A DNA stretch of 37,153 nucleotides, from positions 1-37,153 of the forward strand of contig NZ_JACMOO010000215.1 in NCBI RefSeq assembly GCF_014377975.1, in the 5' to 3' direction. This document shows positions 1-8,610 of this stretch, one piece after another; position 1 is the stretch's first letter, and every line of letters starts with the position of its first letter. The notes beneath the pieces were generated by a model that saw nothing but the letters and a program-made list of their open reading frames with translations, was not told where the DNA came from and did not search any database. The stretch is from Ferruginibacter sp. (GTDB lineage: Bacteria > Bacteroidota > Bacteroidia > Chitinophagales > Chitinophagaceae). A program made the translations under genes and the position numbers.

Positions 1-174
1 CAGGGCATAGTGCAAACAGAATTTGACAGGCTAAACCACGTTTCTACAGGACTGGGTTTAAAAAATATTGCCAGTCGCATAAAAGTATTGAACGGCCGGA
101 TTTTTTTTGAAATAGATCCAAGTCATACTTATTTTAAAGTAACATTAGAAATACCTAAAGATTCAACTTACTAA
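1..174 (+). CDS. Sensor histidine kinase, C-terminal fragment (5' end outside the window)
   Basis: Frame 1 is open from the first base to a TAA at 172-174 and gives 57 residues. They contain GLGLKNIASRIKVLNG, which matches the G2 box and last helix of the HATPase_c ATP-binding domain of NarX/DesK-type (HisKA_3) sensor kinases. That kinase class phosphorylates NarL/LuxR response regulators, and such a regulator starts 101 bp downstream on the same strand, so the two are probably a cognate pair. Sensor and dimerisation domains lie outside the window and the signal cannot be inferred. The family call rests on a short segment. Confidence 0.75.
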   Translation, partial: QGIVQTEFDRLNHVSTGLGLKNIASRIKVLNGRIFFEIDPSHTYFKVTLEIPKDSTY

Positions 175-253
175 AGAGTTGTTTTTATAGAAACATGCTA
201 AACCCGTTATTACCGTTGCTGCTATTCTGATTTAAAAAAAATAAATATTTTCA

Positions 254-261
254 TAGATTTG
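254..261 (+). promoter_or_regulatory. Bacteroidota -7 box upstream of the response regulator
   Basis: TAGATTTG fits the TAnnTTTG consensus and ends 14 bp before the ATG at 276. No TTTG -33 box is visible at the expected 19-21 bp upstream spacing, so this is a half-match. If used, the regulator would have its own promoter with a leader of about ten bases. Confidence 0.35.
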
Positions 262-275
262 ACTAACCTGTTTTT

Positions 276-926
276 ATGGATCCAATTAAAGTTGCAATAG
301 CCGATGATCACCAGATTTTCAGAAAAGGAGTTATCCTTTCAATGCGTTCCTACACGGAATTTAAATTTGTACTGGAAGCAAACAATGGTGAAGAACTTTT
401 AGCAAACCTTGCAGAGGCAGCCCCTGATGTTGTATTGTGCGATTTAAAAATGCCCGTAAAAGATGGCATTGATACCACTAAGCAAATCACTAAAGACTAT
501 CCCCATATTAGAGTTATTATTTTAACGATGTATGAAGACGAACGTTTTGTAGGCCACCTGATGGATTGCGGTGCAGCAGGTTATTTACTAAAAAGTACCG
601 ACCCGTCTGAAATAAAAAAAGCTATTCTGGAAGTTATGAAAACGGGCTTTTACCTAAATCCGTTTGTAAATAAAGTACTGGTTAAAAAAAATTACAGCCG
701 GCAGAAATTCAATCCCACCCTGACTACTGAAATTGTTGTTACTGACAGAGAAAAAGAAGTACTTACCTTGGTTTGCCTAGAATTTACCGCAGCAGAAATT
801 GCTCTAAAAATGGACATAAGTTCTAGAACCGTAGAAGCGATCAAAGACAGAATGATGGAGCGCTTTGGCGTTAAAAACTCTGTAGGCCTCGCTTTTTTTG
901 CTATGAAAAATCAACTGATAGACTAA
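276..926 (+). CDS. NarL/LuxR-family response regulator
   Basis: A two-domain DNA-binding response regulator of 216 residues, a normal length for the family. The receiver domain (about residues 4-125) has the acidic pair D10/D11, the probable phospho-acceptor D56 in LCDLKMP, switch residue T84 and conserved K106 in YLLKS. The C-terminal LuxR-type helix-turn-helix (about residues 153-216) begins with TDREKEVL and includes ISSRTVEAIKDRM. It probably receives phosphate from the kinase ending at 174. The ATG has no Shine-Dalgarno sequence, which is usual in this phylum. It converges with the deoxynucleoside kinase gene across a 79-bp gap. Target genes cannot be told from the sequence. Confidence 0.93.
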   Translation: MDPIKVAIADDHQIFRKGVILSMRSYTEFKFVLEANNGEELLANLAEAAPDVVLCDLKMPVKDGIDTTKQITKDYPHIRVIILTMYEDERFVGHLMDCGAAGYLLKSTDPSEIKKAILEVMKTGFYLNPFVNKVLVKKNYSRQKFNPTLTTEIVVTDREKEVLTLVCLEFTAAEIALKMDISSRTVEAIKDRMMERFGVKNSVGLAFFAMKNQLID

Positions 927-1005
927 ATGGCTGATCGCTGACTTTTAAATTTTTATTTATTTAAAAATACCCGGCATCAGAAATGCGACGTCCCACATCA
1001 GCCGT

Positions 1006-1641
1006 TTAAAAAAGCCCGAATAATTTTGAATCAATGCTGGATATAATTTGACCCAGGTGCTCTTCATTTTCTGCAAATTTATTTTTATCCGCATCAATGA
1101 TTAATAACGGGCCTTCTTTATAACTGTCAATAAAACTGTTGTAATAATCATTTAATTTTTTTAAATAATCCAACCTGATATTTTCCTCATATTCCCGGCC
1201 TCTTTTTTGAATTTGCGCTACCAAAGTTGGTACAGATGCCCTTAAATAAATAAGCAGGTCTGGCGGTTGTACCATCGATTTAAGGGTTTCAAAAAACTGG
1301 TAGTAATTATCGTAATCCCGTTTGCCCATCAGCCCCATATCGTGCAGATTGGGAGCAAAAATGTTGGCATCTTCATATATGGTTCTATCCTGTATAACTG
1401 TTTCAGAACCATGTTGAATTTCCAGCAACTGCTTTAGCCGGCTATTTAAAAAAAACACCTGCAGGTTAAAACTCCACCGGGGCATATCTTCATAAAAATC
1501 ATTCAGGTAAGGGTTGTGATCCACATCCTCAAACTGGGGTATCCATTTGTAATGTTTGCTTAACATTTCTGTTAAAGTAGTTTTCCCGGCACCGATATTT
1601 CCGGCTACTGCAATATGTTTTGGTTTTTTTGATTTGGCCAT
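1006..1641 (-). CDS. Deoxynucleoside kinase (dNK / deoxyadenosine-deoxyguanosine kinase family)
   Basis: A cytosolic salvage enzyme that phosphorylates deoxyribonucleosides with ATP. The 211-residue protein has a P-loop GNIGAGKTT at residues 14-22, the dNK-family motif DRTIYED at 85-91 (the Asp-Arg pair in the substrate site) and an arginine-rich lid QKRGREYEENI around 145-155. Length and motif order match bacterial dAK/dGK-type kinases. Whether it prefers purine or pyrimidine deoxynucleosides cannot be read from these motifs. The gene lies 128 bp downstream of trpS on the same strand and may be co-transcribed with it, although there is no functional link. Confidence 0.9.
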   Translation of the reverse strand: MAKSKKPKHIAVAGNIGAGKTTLTEMLSKHYKWIPQFEDVDHNPYLNDFYEDMPRWSFNLQVFFLNSRLKQLLEIQHGSETVIQDRTIYEDANIFAPNLHDMGLMGKRDYDNYYQFFETLKSMVQPPDLLIYLRASVPTLVAQIQKRGREYEENIRLDYLKKLNDYYNSFIDSYKEGPLLIIDADKNKFAENEEHLGQIISSIDSKLFGLF

Positions 1642-1768
1642 GTTGCCCTATCCCCGATGGGTGATTTAAAGATGATAAAATTATTGCTGAAAACTCTATA
1701 AAGAAGTGAATGTAGGAAACTTTGGACTATAAAAAATTCAAAATCTAAAACCTGTTGGCAGCCTGGTA

Positions 1769-2770
1769 TTAATAATTTAACCCAATTGCTTCTCTTACCA
1801 ACTGCATGGTTGCCTTTGCGCTGACACCCGCTTTAGCAGCTCCCTTTTCCATCACCTCTTTCAGGTACTTTTCATCATTTAAAATCTCTTTTATTTTGAT
1901 CCGGACAGGAGCAATAAATTGTACCATATCTTCTGCCAGCTGCTTTTTCATATCTCCATACCGGATAGTACAATTGTTATAATCAGCTTCAAATTTTGAA
2001 ATAACTTCTTCTGTACTTACCAGTTTCATTAAACTAAAAACATTTTCTATGTAGCCCGGCTTGGGCGAATTCATTTCTTTCGGGCCTTCGTCTGTTTTAG
2101 TTTTCATTACTTTTTTTCGAATCATATCATCTTCATCAGCCAAAAACAACGTAGCCATCTGATTTTCACTTTTACTCATTTTTCCTGTTCCATCAAGGCT
2201 GGGAACTTTTACTAATTCCTGATTATAATTAAATGCAAACGGCTCAGGAAAAACTTCTCCATACCGGTGATTAAACCGGTTAACATAGGTTCTTGCCATT
2301 TCAAGATGCTGTTCCTGGTCTTTACCAACAGGCACATATTTAGCCCGGTGCAAAAGAATGTCCGCGGCCATCAGTACGGGATAAGTCAGCAATCCGGCAT
2401 TAATATTATCAGGGCTCTGACGCACCTTATCTTTAAAGGTAACTGTTTTTTCAAGTTCACCAGTGTAAGCAAGCATGTTCAGATACAAGTACAATTCTGA
2501 TGTTTCTTTTACCTGGCTCTGGCAATACAAGGCTACTTTATCAGGGTTCAGTCCACAGGCAATATTTTCTGCCAATACCCTGTGTACATTGTCTTTCAAC
2601 TGTTTTGTATCAGGATGGGTGGTAAGCGAATGCAGGTCGGCCACCATAAAATAACAATCATACTCTTCCTGCATTTTTACATAATTGCGTATGGCACCAA
2701 AATAATTTCCAAGGTGTAAAAATCCGGTAGGCCGGATGCCACTCATTACAATTTCTTTTTTTTTATTCAT
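1769..2770 (-). CDS. trpS: Tryptophanyl-tRNA synthetase
   Basis: Class I aminoacyl-tRNA synthetase that charges tRNA-Trp. The HIGH-type signature appears as PTGFLHLGN near the N-terminus and the KMSKS loop as GKMSKSEN about two thirds along; the length of 333 residues is typical. The reading frame extends upstream to a TTG at 2780-2782, but that TTG lies inside a TATCTTTG promoter box. I therefore place the start at the ATG at 2768-2770, which gives MNKKKEIVMSGIRPTG. It is divergent from gatC, with 117 bp between start codons. No tryptophan-responsive leader is possible if the promoter is the one seen, because the leader would be only a few bases long. Confidence 0.96.
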   Translation of the reverse strand: MNKKKEIVMSGIRPTGFLHLGNYFGAIRNYVKMQEEYDCYFMVADLHSLTTHPDTKQLKDNVHRVLAENIACGLNPDKVALYCQSQVKETSELYLYLNMLAYTGELEKTVTFKDKVRQSPDNINAGLLTYPVLMAADILLHRAKYVPVGKDQEQHLEMARTYVNRFNHRYGEVFPEPFAFNYNQELVKVPSLDGTGKMSKSENQMATLFLADEDDMIRKKVMKTKTDEGPKEMNSPKPGYIENVFSLMKLVSTEEVISKFEADYNNCTIRYGDMKKQLAEDMVQFIAPVRIKIKEILNDEKYLKEVMEKGAAKAGVSAKATMQLVREAIGLNY

Positions 2771-2779
2771 AAAGGACGA

Positions 2780-2787
2780 CAAAGATA
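2780..2787 (-). promoter_or_regulatory. Bacteroidota -7 box of trpS
   Basis: On the minus strand TATCTTTG is an exact match to TAnnTTTG and ends 9 bp before the trpS ATG at 2770. A -33 TTTG at standard spacing is not evident. The position argues against the upstream TTG start and predicts a leader of only a few bases. Confidence 0.5.
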
Positions 2788-2887
2788 ATAAAACTCAATA
2801 GTCATCTGCCATTACTTGGCAGGAAAAATTAACTGCCATTCATATAAATTCGACAGGTCTGTCAGCCTAATCCATTATTTTTACCTG

Positions 2888-3178
2888 ATGGAAGTAAATG
2901 ATACCCTGGTAGATAAAATTGCACACCTTGCAAGACTTCAGTTTAATACTGTTGAAAAAGCAGCGATTAAAACAGACTTACAGAAAATGATTGCTTTTGT
3001 AGAAAAACTGAATGAACTGGATACCACAGGAGTGTTGCCCCTGTTGCATATGAGCGATAATGTAAACGTATTGAGGCAGGATAAAGTTAAAGGAAGCATC
3101 TGCAGGGAACAAGGGTTAAAAAATGCACCAGTACACGACAATCAATTTTTTAAGGTTCCAAAAGTTATAAAGAAATAG
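2888..3178 (+). CDS. gatC: Asp-tRNA(Asn)/Glu-tRNA(Gln) amidotransferase subunit C
   Basis: The small subunit of GatCAB, which stabilises GatA-GatB for transamidation of mischarged Glu-tRNA(Gln) or Asp-tRNA(Asn). The 96-residue product begins MEVNDTLVDKIAHLARLQF, the typical GatC N-terminal helix with the LARL core. It continues with DLQKMIAFVEKLNELDT and ends with the FKVPKVIKK tail that extends along GatA/GatB. The frame is open further upstream from a TTG at 2816, but the ATG at 2888 gives the family length and a proper N-terminus. gatA and gatB are not in the window. It precedes the ABC ATPase gene by 101 bp. Confidence 0.92.
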   Translation: MEVNDTLVDKIAHLARLQFNTVEKAAIKTDLQKMIAFVEKLNELDTTGVLPLLHMSDNVNVLRQDKVKGSICREQGLKNAPVHDNQFFKVPKVIKK

Positions 3179-3197
3179 CCGCTATTTGGCTGACCAA

Positions 3198-3205
3198 TAC
3201 TTTTG
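3198..3205 (+). promoter_or_regulatory. Possible Bacteroidota -7 box upstream of the ABC ATPase
   Basis: TACTTTTG matches TAnnTTTG and lies 74 bp upstream of the ATG at 3280. A TTTG at 3185-3188 is too close to be a proper -33 element, so the match is only partial. Confidence 0.3.
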
Positions 3206-3279
3206 TTTGTATCGCTTAATCCCTAACTCTGGTAACTTTTACCAAATAATTATTTACAAAATCATTAAACAATACCACC

Positions 3280-3993
3280 ATGCAGGGAATTATTCATCTG
3301 GAAGATATTTGCAAAAGTTATTATTTAGGCAAGCAGGAACTAGAGGTACTTAAAGGCATCAATATTGATATTTTGAAAAATGAATTTGTTGCTTTAATGG
3401 GGCCCAGTGGTTCAGGAAAATCTACCCTGATGAATATTTTAGGCTGCCTTGATACAACTACAAAGGGACGCTATATTTTAAACGGCCATGATGTAAGCCG
3501 GATGATTGATGACGACCTGGCTGAAATACGCAATAAAGAAATTGGTTTTGTATTTCAGCAGTTTAATTTGCTGCCAAGGTTAACCGCAGCCGAAAATGTA
3601 GCGTTGCCACTTATTTACAGTGGCATTGCAAAAAAAGAAAGAATGGAAAGGGCACTGGAAGTTTTACATAAGGTAAAACTGGATGACAGAAGCCACCATA
3701 AACCAAATGAATTAAGTGGTGGCCAATGTCAAAGAGTTGCCATTGCCAGGGCTTTAATAAATGATCCTGCCATTATTCTGGCAGATGAACCAACCGGTAA
3801 CCTTGACTCTAAAACATCGCATGAAATAATGGATATCCTGGGTAAGATACATACCGATGGCAATACCGTTGTGCTGGTTACACATGAAGAAGATATTGCC
3901 GCGTTTGCCCACCGGGTAATACGCTTACGCGATGGTGTTATTGAAACAGACAGTATCAATGCCAATCCTTCAGTAATTATCCAACCTGCTTAG
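3280..3993 (+). CDS. ABC transporter ATP-binding protein, MacB/LolD-type
   Basis: An ATPase subunit of 237 residues belonging to the group that drives MacB/FtsE/LolD-type mechanotransmission or lipoprotein-release transporters. Walker A is GPSGSGKST (41-49), the Q-loop lies in [11 protein letters not shown] (about 90-100), the signature is [15 protein letters not shown] (145-159), Walker [14 protein letters not shown] (165-177) and the switch histidine H202. The second glutamine of the usual LSGGQQQR is cysteine, a tolerated variant. No permease or membrane-fusion gene is adjacent, so its partner must be encoded elsewhere. The ATG is preceded by AT-rich sequence without a ribosome-binding site. 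Confidence 0.88.
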   Translation: MQGIIHLEDICKSYYLGKQELEVLKGINIDILKNEFVALMGPSGSGKSTLMNILGCLDTTTKGRYILNGHDVSRMIDDDLAEIRNKEIGFVFQQFNLLPRLTAAENVALPLIYSGIAKKERMERALEVLHKVKLDDRSHHKPNELSGGQCQRVAIARALINDPAIILADEPTGNLDSKTSHEIMDILGKIHTDGNTVVLVTHEEDIAAFAHRVIRLRDGVIETDSINANPSVIIQPA

Positions 3994-4062
3994 CCGGCTG
4001 TATTTTTATAAACTATTTCTTCTTTTTTTTGTTCCCCATCCATTATTATAATTAAAAAAATT

Positions 4063-4623
4063 ATGTCAGTAAAGATTTATACCAAAACTGGCGACCTGGG
4101 TAAAACTAGCCTGATTGGCGGAACGAAAGTGCCCAAAAATCATTTGCGCATAGAAACTTATGGTACGATGGATGAGTTAAATTCATACATCGGGCTGGTG
4201 AATGACCTTATTGAAGATGTACCTTCCAAAATTATTTTAAAAGAAATTCAGGACCGACTATTTACCGTTGGTTCTTCGCTGGCCTGCGATCCTGACAAAG
4301 AACCGTTGATGAAAATACCTGACCTTAAAGAGGCTGATGTATTATTACTGGAGAATGAAATAGACAGGATGAATGAAGTGCTTCCGCCCATGAAGCATTT
4401 TATTTTACCCGGTGGCCATGTAGCTGTTTCTACAACGCATGTGGCCCGCTGCATTTGCAGACGTGCCGAAAGATTGTGTGTAAACATGCAGCAACATGAA
4501 CTGTTTGTAGAACCGCTGGTGATAAAATACGTCAATCGTTTAAGTGATTATCTGTTTGTTTTATCAAGATACATCGCCCATTTATTACAGGTACAGGAAG
4601 TAGCCTGGAAACCGAGGATTTAA
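4063..4623 (+). CDS. Cob(I)alamin adenosyltransferase, PduO type
   Basis: ATP:corrinoid adenosyltransferase that transfers the 5'-deoxyadenosyl group of ATP to cob(I)alamin to make adenosylcobalamin. At 186 residues it has the family length. The N-terminal ATP-binding motif IYTKTGDLGKTSLIGG spans residues 5-20, followed by TYGTMDELNSYIG. The second conserved block is ILPGGHV (114-120) with RCICRRAERLCV (129-140), which supplies the Arg/Glu residues of the trimer active site. It lies 69 bp behind the ABC ATPase on the same strand and could share its transcript. No other cobalamin gene is present here. Confidence 0.93.
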   Translation: MSVKIYTKTGDLGKTSLIGGTKVPKNHLRIETYGTMDELNSYIGLVNDLIEDVPSKIILKEIQDRLFTVGSSLACDPDKEPLMKIPDLKEADVLLLENEIDRMNEVLPPMKHFILPGGHVAVSTTHVARCICRRAERLCVNMQQHELFVEPLVIKYVNRLSDYLFVLSRYIAHLLQVQEVAWKPRI

Positions 4624-4691
4624 GAGAAAATTTTTTAATGGCTGATTAAAAAAATATTTTTAATTAACAAACCCTGTTTTACTCTTCATTA

Positions 4692-5348
4692 TTAATTATT
4701 GATTATAATCCCATCTTTCATGTGCAAAATGCGGTCGCTCATTTGAGCCAGTTCTTCGTTATGGGTTACAATTAAAAAGGTTTGCTTAAACTGGTCCCGT
4801 AAATCAATAAAAAGTTTGTGTAATTCTTTGGCATTGGAACTATCTAAGTTTCCGGTTGGCTCATCCGCCATTACGATTAAAGGGTCATTAATAAGTGCTC
4901 TCGCCACTGCTACCCTTTGCTGTTCGCCGCCAGAAAGTTGCTGTGGTTTGTTGTCTATCCGGTCAGAAAGTCCTAAAGTTGTTAACAAATTGATCGCTTT
5001 TTCCCTGATTTCCTTTTTTTTTCTGCCCGCAATCCAACCGGGAATACATACATTTTCCAGGGCGGTAAACTCGGGTAATAAATGGTGAAACTGAAAAACA
5101 AAGCCGATATTTTTATTGCGAAAAGCAGCTAATTTTTTGCCGGCAAGTGCTTCTATTCTTTCCCCGGCCAATAAAACAGATCCTTTATCTGCGGTATCCA
5201 AAGTACCAAGAATGTGTAGCAGCGTGCTTTTACCGGCACCAGATGACCCTACAATACTTACAATTTCTGCTTTTTGAATATTGATATCAACACCCCGTAA
5301 AACCGGCAGACTGCCATAGTTTTTAATAATATTTGTTGCTGTCAGCAT
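4692..5348 (-). CDS. LolD-like lipoprotein-release ABC ATPase
   Basis: ATP-binding protein of 218 residues with Walker A GSSGAGKST (34-42), signature LSGGEQQRVAVAR (138-150), Walker [15 protein letters not shown] and H196 in the switch. The segment FQFHHLLPEFTALENV (about 85-100) closely resembles the LolD consensus, so the likely role is powering extraction of lipoproteins from the inner membrane. No LolC/E-like permease gene is next to it. It faces away from the DUF2795 gene, with which it shares a 150-bp intergenic region. It is clearly diverged from the ATPase at 3280-3993, which has the MacB-type [15 protein letters not shown] sequence at the same place. Confidence 0.85.
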   Translation of the reverse strand: MLTATNIIKNYGSLPVLRGVDINIQKAEIVSIVGSSGAGKSTLLHILGTLDTADKGSVLLAGERIEALAGKKLAAFRNKNIGFVFQFHHLLPEFTALENVCIPGWIAGRKKKEIREKAINLLTTLGLSDRIDNKPQQLSGGEQQRVAVARALINDPLIVMADEPTGNLDSSNAKELHKLFIDLRDQFKQTFLIVTHNEELAQMSDRILHMKDGIIINN

Positions 5349-5444
5349 CTGGCTAAAGTAACTAATAATTAATAATTTACGGGATTTTAATCATAGTATT
5401 TAGCCATTTAAAATAAAAAATAAGAGCAAGGTTTTAAAAACACA

Positions 5445-5475
5445 TTTGTTTAATTCCACCAAACTTTTACATTTG
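5445..5475 (+). promoter_or_regulatory. Bacteroidota-type promoter (-33 and -7) of the DUF2795 gene
   Basis: TTTG at 5445-5448, a 19-bp spacer and TACATTTG at 5468-5475 together match the TTTG / TAnnTTTG promoter of this phylum. The ATG at 5499 follows 23 bp after the -7 box. This is one of the two best two-box matches in the window. Confidence 0.7.
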
Positions 5476-5498
5476 CAAAAAATAAACCAATTTAAACA

Positions 5499-5720
5499 AT
5501 GTTTTGGACACTAGAATTGGCCTCTCATTTAGAAGATGCTCCATGGCCGGCAACAAAAGATGAACTGATAGATTTTGGTATTCGCAGTGGTGCGCCTATT
5601 GAAGTAATTGAGAACCTGCAGGAGCTGGATGATGAAGGTGAAATTTATGAGGGGCTGGAAGATATCTGGCCGGATTATCCAAGCCAGGAAGATTTCTTTT
5701 TTAATGAAGATGAATATTAA
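5499..5720 (+). CDS. Small acidic DUF2795-family protein
   Basis: A 73-residue acidic protein of unknown function. The sequence MFWTLELASHLEDAPWPATK and the C-terminal stretch DIWPDYPSQEDFFFNEDEY are features I recognise from a small DUF2795-annotated family that is strongly conserved in Bacteroidota. The middle part (ELIDFGIRSGAPIEVIENLQ) is probably helical, and the tail is rich in Asp, Glu and Phe. It has its own clear promoter and a strong terminator 53 bp downstream, so it is a single-gene unit. That compact unit and the conservation suggest a well-expressed housekeeping role, but no function can be assigned. Confidence 0.85.
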   Translation: MFWTLELASHLEDAPWPATKDELIDFGIRSGAPIEVIENLQELDDEGEIYEGLEDIWPDYPSQEDFFFNEDEY

Positions 5721-5772
5721 TTAATCCTTTGGTTTTCTTTTAAAGAAGCCATTTAATATATCGTTGCACTAT

Positions 5773-5801
5773 AAAGCCACTAACTTTTGTTAGTGGCTTT
5801 T
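5773..5801 (+). terminator. Rho-independent terminator of the DUF2795 gene
   Basis: A perfect 12-bp stem (AAAGCCACTAAC at 5773-5784, GTTAGTGGCTTT at 5789-5800) with a TTTT loop, ending in a short T run. The A-rich left flank means it may also work on the minus strand. Confidence 0.8.
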
Positions 5802-5943
5802 GTAGTAAGATTAACCGAAGGAAATTCAGTGCTTATTTCTTTTATTCACAAGTAACAATTACTATACCGTGCTTCACAATGGTATGCGGTACAAGAGAGC
5901 GACGCAACAATGTAAAATTGAAAAACAACAGCCCGGACCAAAT

Positions 5944-6756
5944 TTATTTCTCCATCATCTCAATGACTTGTTCAGAAACACCGGTACTGGAAAAACCGCC
6001 ATCATGAAAAAGATTTTGCATGGTAACCATCTTTGTTAAATCGCTGAATAAGGTTATGCAGTAATTGGCACAATCTTCAGCACTGGCATTGCCCAGCGGA
6101 CTCATTTTTTCGGCATAGTTTATAAACCCTTCAAAACCCTTTACACCGCTACCCGCAGTGGTACGTACCGGTGATTGTGAGATGGTGTTTATCCTAACCT
6201 TTTTATCAACAGCATAGTAATAGCCAAAACTACGGGCTACACTTTCCAATAAAGATTTGGCGTCGGCCATTTCGTTGTAGTTGGGAAACACCCGCTGGGC
6301 GGCGATGTAAGTAAGTGCTACTACGCTGCCCCATTCGTTGATGGCATTTTCCTTCATGGCAACTGCCAGCACCCTGTGCAAACTGGTGGCTGATATATCA
6401 AGGGTTTTAGCGTTAAAGCCATAATCAATTTCGGTATACGATTTTCCTTTGCGCATGTTTACACTCATACCAATGGAATGTAAAATAAAATCAACGCCAC
6501 CACCAAAATGTTCTTTTGCCTTTATAATCAGGTTCTTTACATCTTCGTTGCTGGTAACATCACACGGAATTACCGGTGCATTAACCAGTTCAGCTAATTT
6601 ATTGATCTCCCCCATCCGCATGGCTACCGGAGCATTGGTTAATAACAGTTCGGCTCCTTCTTCGTGGCAGCGCAGGGCTGTTTTCCAGGCAATAGATTTT
6701 TCATCAAGGGCTCCAAATATAATTCCCTTTTTTCCTTTAAGTAAATTGTAAGACAT
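5944..6756 (-). CDS. fabI: Enoyl-[acyl-carrier-protein] reductase (NADH)
   Basis: Reduces trans-2-enoyl-ACP in the last step of each fatty-acid elongation cycle. The 270-residue short-chain dehydrogenase/reductase has the FabI nucleotide-binding pattern G15-ALDEKSIAW near the N-terminus, HSIGM at 93-97 and the FabI-specific catalytic spacing Y160-x6-K167 in NYNEMADAK, with the additional Y150 in ALTYIAA. Later motifs INTISQSPVRTTAGSG and NLFHDGGFSS also fit. Length is standard. It stands alone on the minus strand, with a 198-bp gap between its ATG and the end of recN; no obvious -7 box precedes the ATG. Confidence 0.96.
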   Translation of the reverse strand: MSYNLLKGKKGIIFGALDEKSIAWKTALRCHEEGAELLLTNAPVAMRMGEINKLAELVNAPVIPCDVTSNEDVKNLIIKAKEHFGGGVDFILHSIGMSVNMRKGKSYTEIDYGFNAKTLDISATSLHRVLAVAMKENAINEWGSVVALTYIAAQRVFPNYNEMADAKSLLESVARSFGYYYAVDKKVRINTISQSPVRTTAGSGVKGFEGFINYAEKMSPLGNASAEDCANYCITLFSDLTKMVTMQNLFHDGGFSSTGVSEQVIEMMEK

Positions 6757-6954
6757 AGCTGATTTTAATTTGAAAGGTAAAAATAAGGTTTGTATGGTTT
6801 AAAGAAAAAATCTTCTCTGTGTATTAATTGCTGATGGCTAATTTTTTGATGATTGCAGATGTTTTCAATTGAAAGATCTATATCAGCATTATTTTTCTAT
6901 TGCTTTCTCAAGCACCTGAGGAGGTGAATAACCTGTCAGTGTAATTATTAATTA

Positions 6955-8610
6955 TTAATTCCCAACCATCTCTCTGGCATTCTCCAATGCAGCAGCAGTA
7001 GGCTTTTCGCCGCTCAGCATTTGTGCAATGGCTATAACCCGTTCATCGGTATTTAGCAGGCGGATAGCGGTATTAATTTTATCACCCTTGGTACTTTTGT
7101 ACACATAATAATGGGCATTGGCTTTGGCAGCAATCTGTGGCTGGTGGGTAATGGCGATTAACTGGTGGCCGGCAGATAAATCTTTCATAATCATACCTAC
7201 CTGTTTGGCCGCTTCACCGCTGATACCGGTATCAATTTCATCAAATATCAATGTGGGCAGTTGTAATTTTTTAGCCACCAGCGATTTTATACACAGCATT
7301 AACCTGCTTAACTCTCCTCCACTGGCTACTTTGCGCAATGGTTCAAAGCGACCGCTTTTATTGGCATCAAATAAAAATTCAATGGTATCTGCCCCGTCTG
7401 TGTTTAAAGGCACTTTTTGCAGCAATACTTTTATTACTGCATTGGGCATACCCACCTGCACCAGCAAACTGTTTACTTTTTCTGTAAAAGGCGTTATGAC
7501 TTTATTGCGGTTGGCTGTAATGGTTGCTGCCAGTTGTTCGCATTGTAACAGTAATTGTTTCGTGGCCTGCTCTTTTGCCGTAATGGCTTCACCGATGTTT
7601 AAGATATCATTCAGTTTCTGTTGCAGGGTATCTTTAATATTTAATAATTCGGAGGTGGTATGCACGCTGTGCTTTTTCAATAATTTGTAGCCCAACGAAA
7701 TTTTATCATTCACCTCTTGTATTCTGCCGGGGCTGTAATGTATACCGTTGTCGATGGTTTCCAGTTCATCGCCAATATCCTGCAATTCTGCCTGTACACC
7801 CTGCAAACGCCTGCTAAGGTCATTTATTGAGGAATGGTATTGCTGTATTGTAAGCAGTTTATTGCTGAGCGATTTTACCTGTTGCGTTATGGGTTGCTCG
7901 CTGTCTTTTAATTCAAAATAAATAGCGCTTAACTGCTGTTTTACATTTTCGGCATTGCTCAATAATTTCAGTTCCGCATCCAGTTCTTCCAGTTCATTTT
8001 CTTTCAGAGCGGCTTCTTCCAGTTCATCAAATAAAAATTGATTATAATCCAATGCTGTATTGGAATCAGCCTGTTGTTGCACCAGTTGCTGCAACTCCTT
8101 TTTTGTTTTGCTGTATTTTATAAAAACGCCTGCATACTCCTGCAGTAAATTACCGTTACCGGCCAGCGCATCCAGCACTTCCCGCTGAAAATTGCTGTCG
8201 CCCAGTTCGAGTGTATCAAATTGCTGGTGCAGGTCTACCAGTAAAGAACTTAATTCTTTCAACTGGCCAAGGTTAACGGGTGTATCATTTATAAAAGCCC
8301 TGGATTTTCCATTTACCGCTATCTCCCTTCGTATTACTACTTCTTCTTCCTCATCCAGATCATTGCCTTTTAAAAACTGTCTGATGGTTCTTCGGCCGGC
8401 TACTTTAAAAAATCCCTCTACCACACATTTTTTATCTTTATTCATCAACATAGCACTATCCGCACGCTCGCCCAATATCAGGCTTAGGGCACCCATTAAA
8501 ATACTTTTACCAGCACCGGTTTCGCCCGTAATAATATTCAGGCTTGCGTTAAAATCAATGGCGATTACATCTATAATTGCGTAGTTCTGTATGTTTAATT
8601 TTTGCAGCAT
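6955..8610 (-). CDS. recN: DNA repair protein RecN
   Basis: An SMC-like ATPase that acts on DNA ends in double-strand-break repair and recombination. The 551-residue protein has Walker A GETGAGKS at 29-36 in the N-terminal head, long helical and coiled-coil segments rich in Gln/Leu/Glu in the middle (about 160-360), and a C-terminal head with signature ASGGELSRLMLCIKSL followed by Walker B LIFDEIDTGISG. The length is close to E. coli RecN. The start MLQKLNIQNYAIID is the usual RecN N-terminus. A terminator-like hairpin at 8683-8715 separates it from the Zn-ribbon gene upstream, so it probably has its own promoter. Confidence 0.96.
   Translation of the reverse strand: MLQKLNIQNYAIIDVIAIDFNASLNIITGETGAGKSILMGALSLILGERADSAMLMNKDKKCVVEGFFKVAGRRTIRQFLKGNDLDEEEEVVIRREIAVNGKSRAFINDTPVNLGQLKELSSLLVDLHQQFDTLELGDSNFQREVLDALAGNGNLLQEYAGVFIKYSKTKKELQQLVQQQADSNTALDYNQFLFDELEEAALKENELEELDAELKLLSNAENVKQQLSAIYFELKDSEQPITQQVKSLSNKLLTIQQYHSSINDLSRRLQGVQAELQDIGDELETIDNGIHYSPGRIQEVNDKISLGYKLLKKHSVHTTSELLNIKDTLQQKLNDILNIGEAITAKEQATKQLLLQCEQLAATITANRNKVITPFTEKVNSLLVQVGMPNAVIKVLLQKVPLNTDGADTIEFLFDANKSGRFEPLRKVASGGELSRLMLCIKSLVAKKLQLPTLIFDEIDTGISGEAAKQVGMIMKDLSAGHQLIAITHQPQIAAKANAHYYVYKSTKGDKINTAIRLLNTDERVIAIAQMLSGEKPTAAALENAREMVGN

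Noticed and set aside
929..1003. GGCTGAT / ATCAGCC inverted repeat in the gap between the response regulator and the deoxynucleoside kinase
   Set aside because: The arms are only 7 bp and 61 bp apart. Similar GGCTGAT words occur by chance in other gaps, so no structure can be supported.
2771..2782. Upstream TTG start for trpS
   Set aside because: The TTG is part of the TATCTTTG promoter box, and the ATG at 2768-2770 gives the usual N-terminus.
7118..7690. Plus-strand open frame of 190 codons inside recN
   Set aside because: It lies fully antisense to conserved RecN motifs and is an artefact of codon composition.
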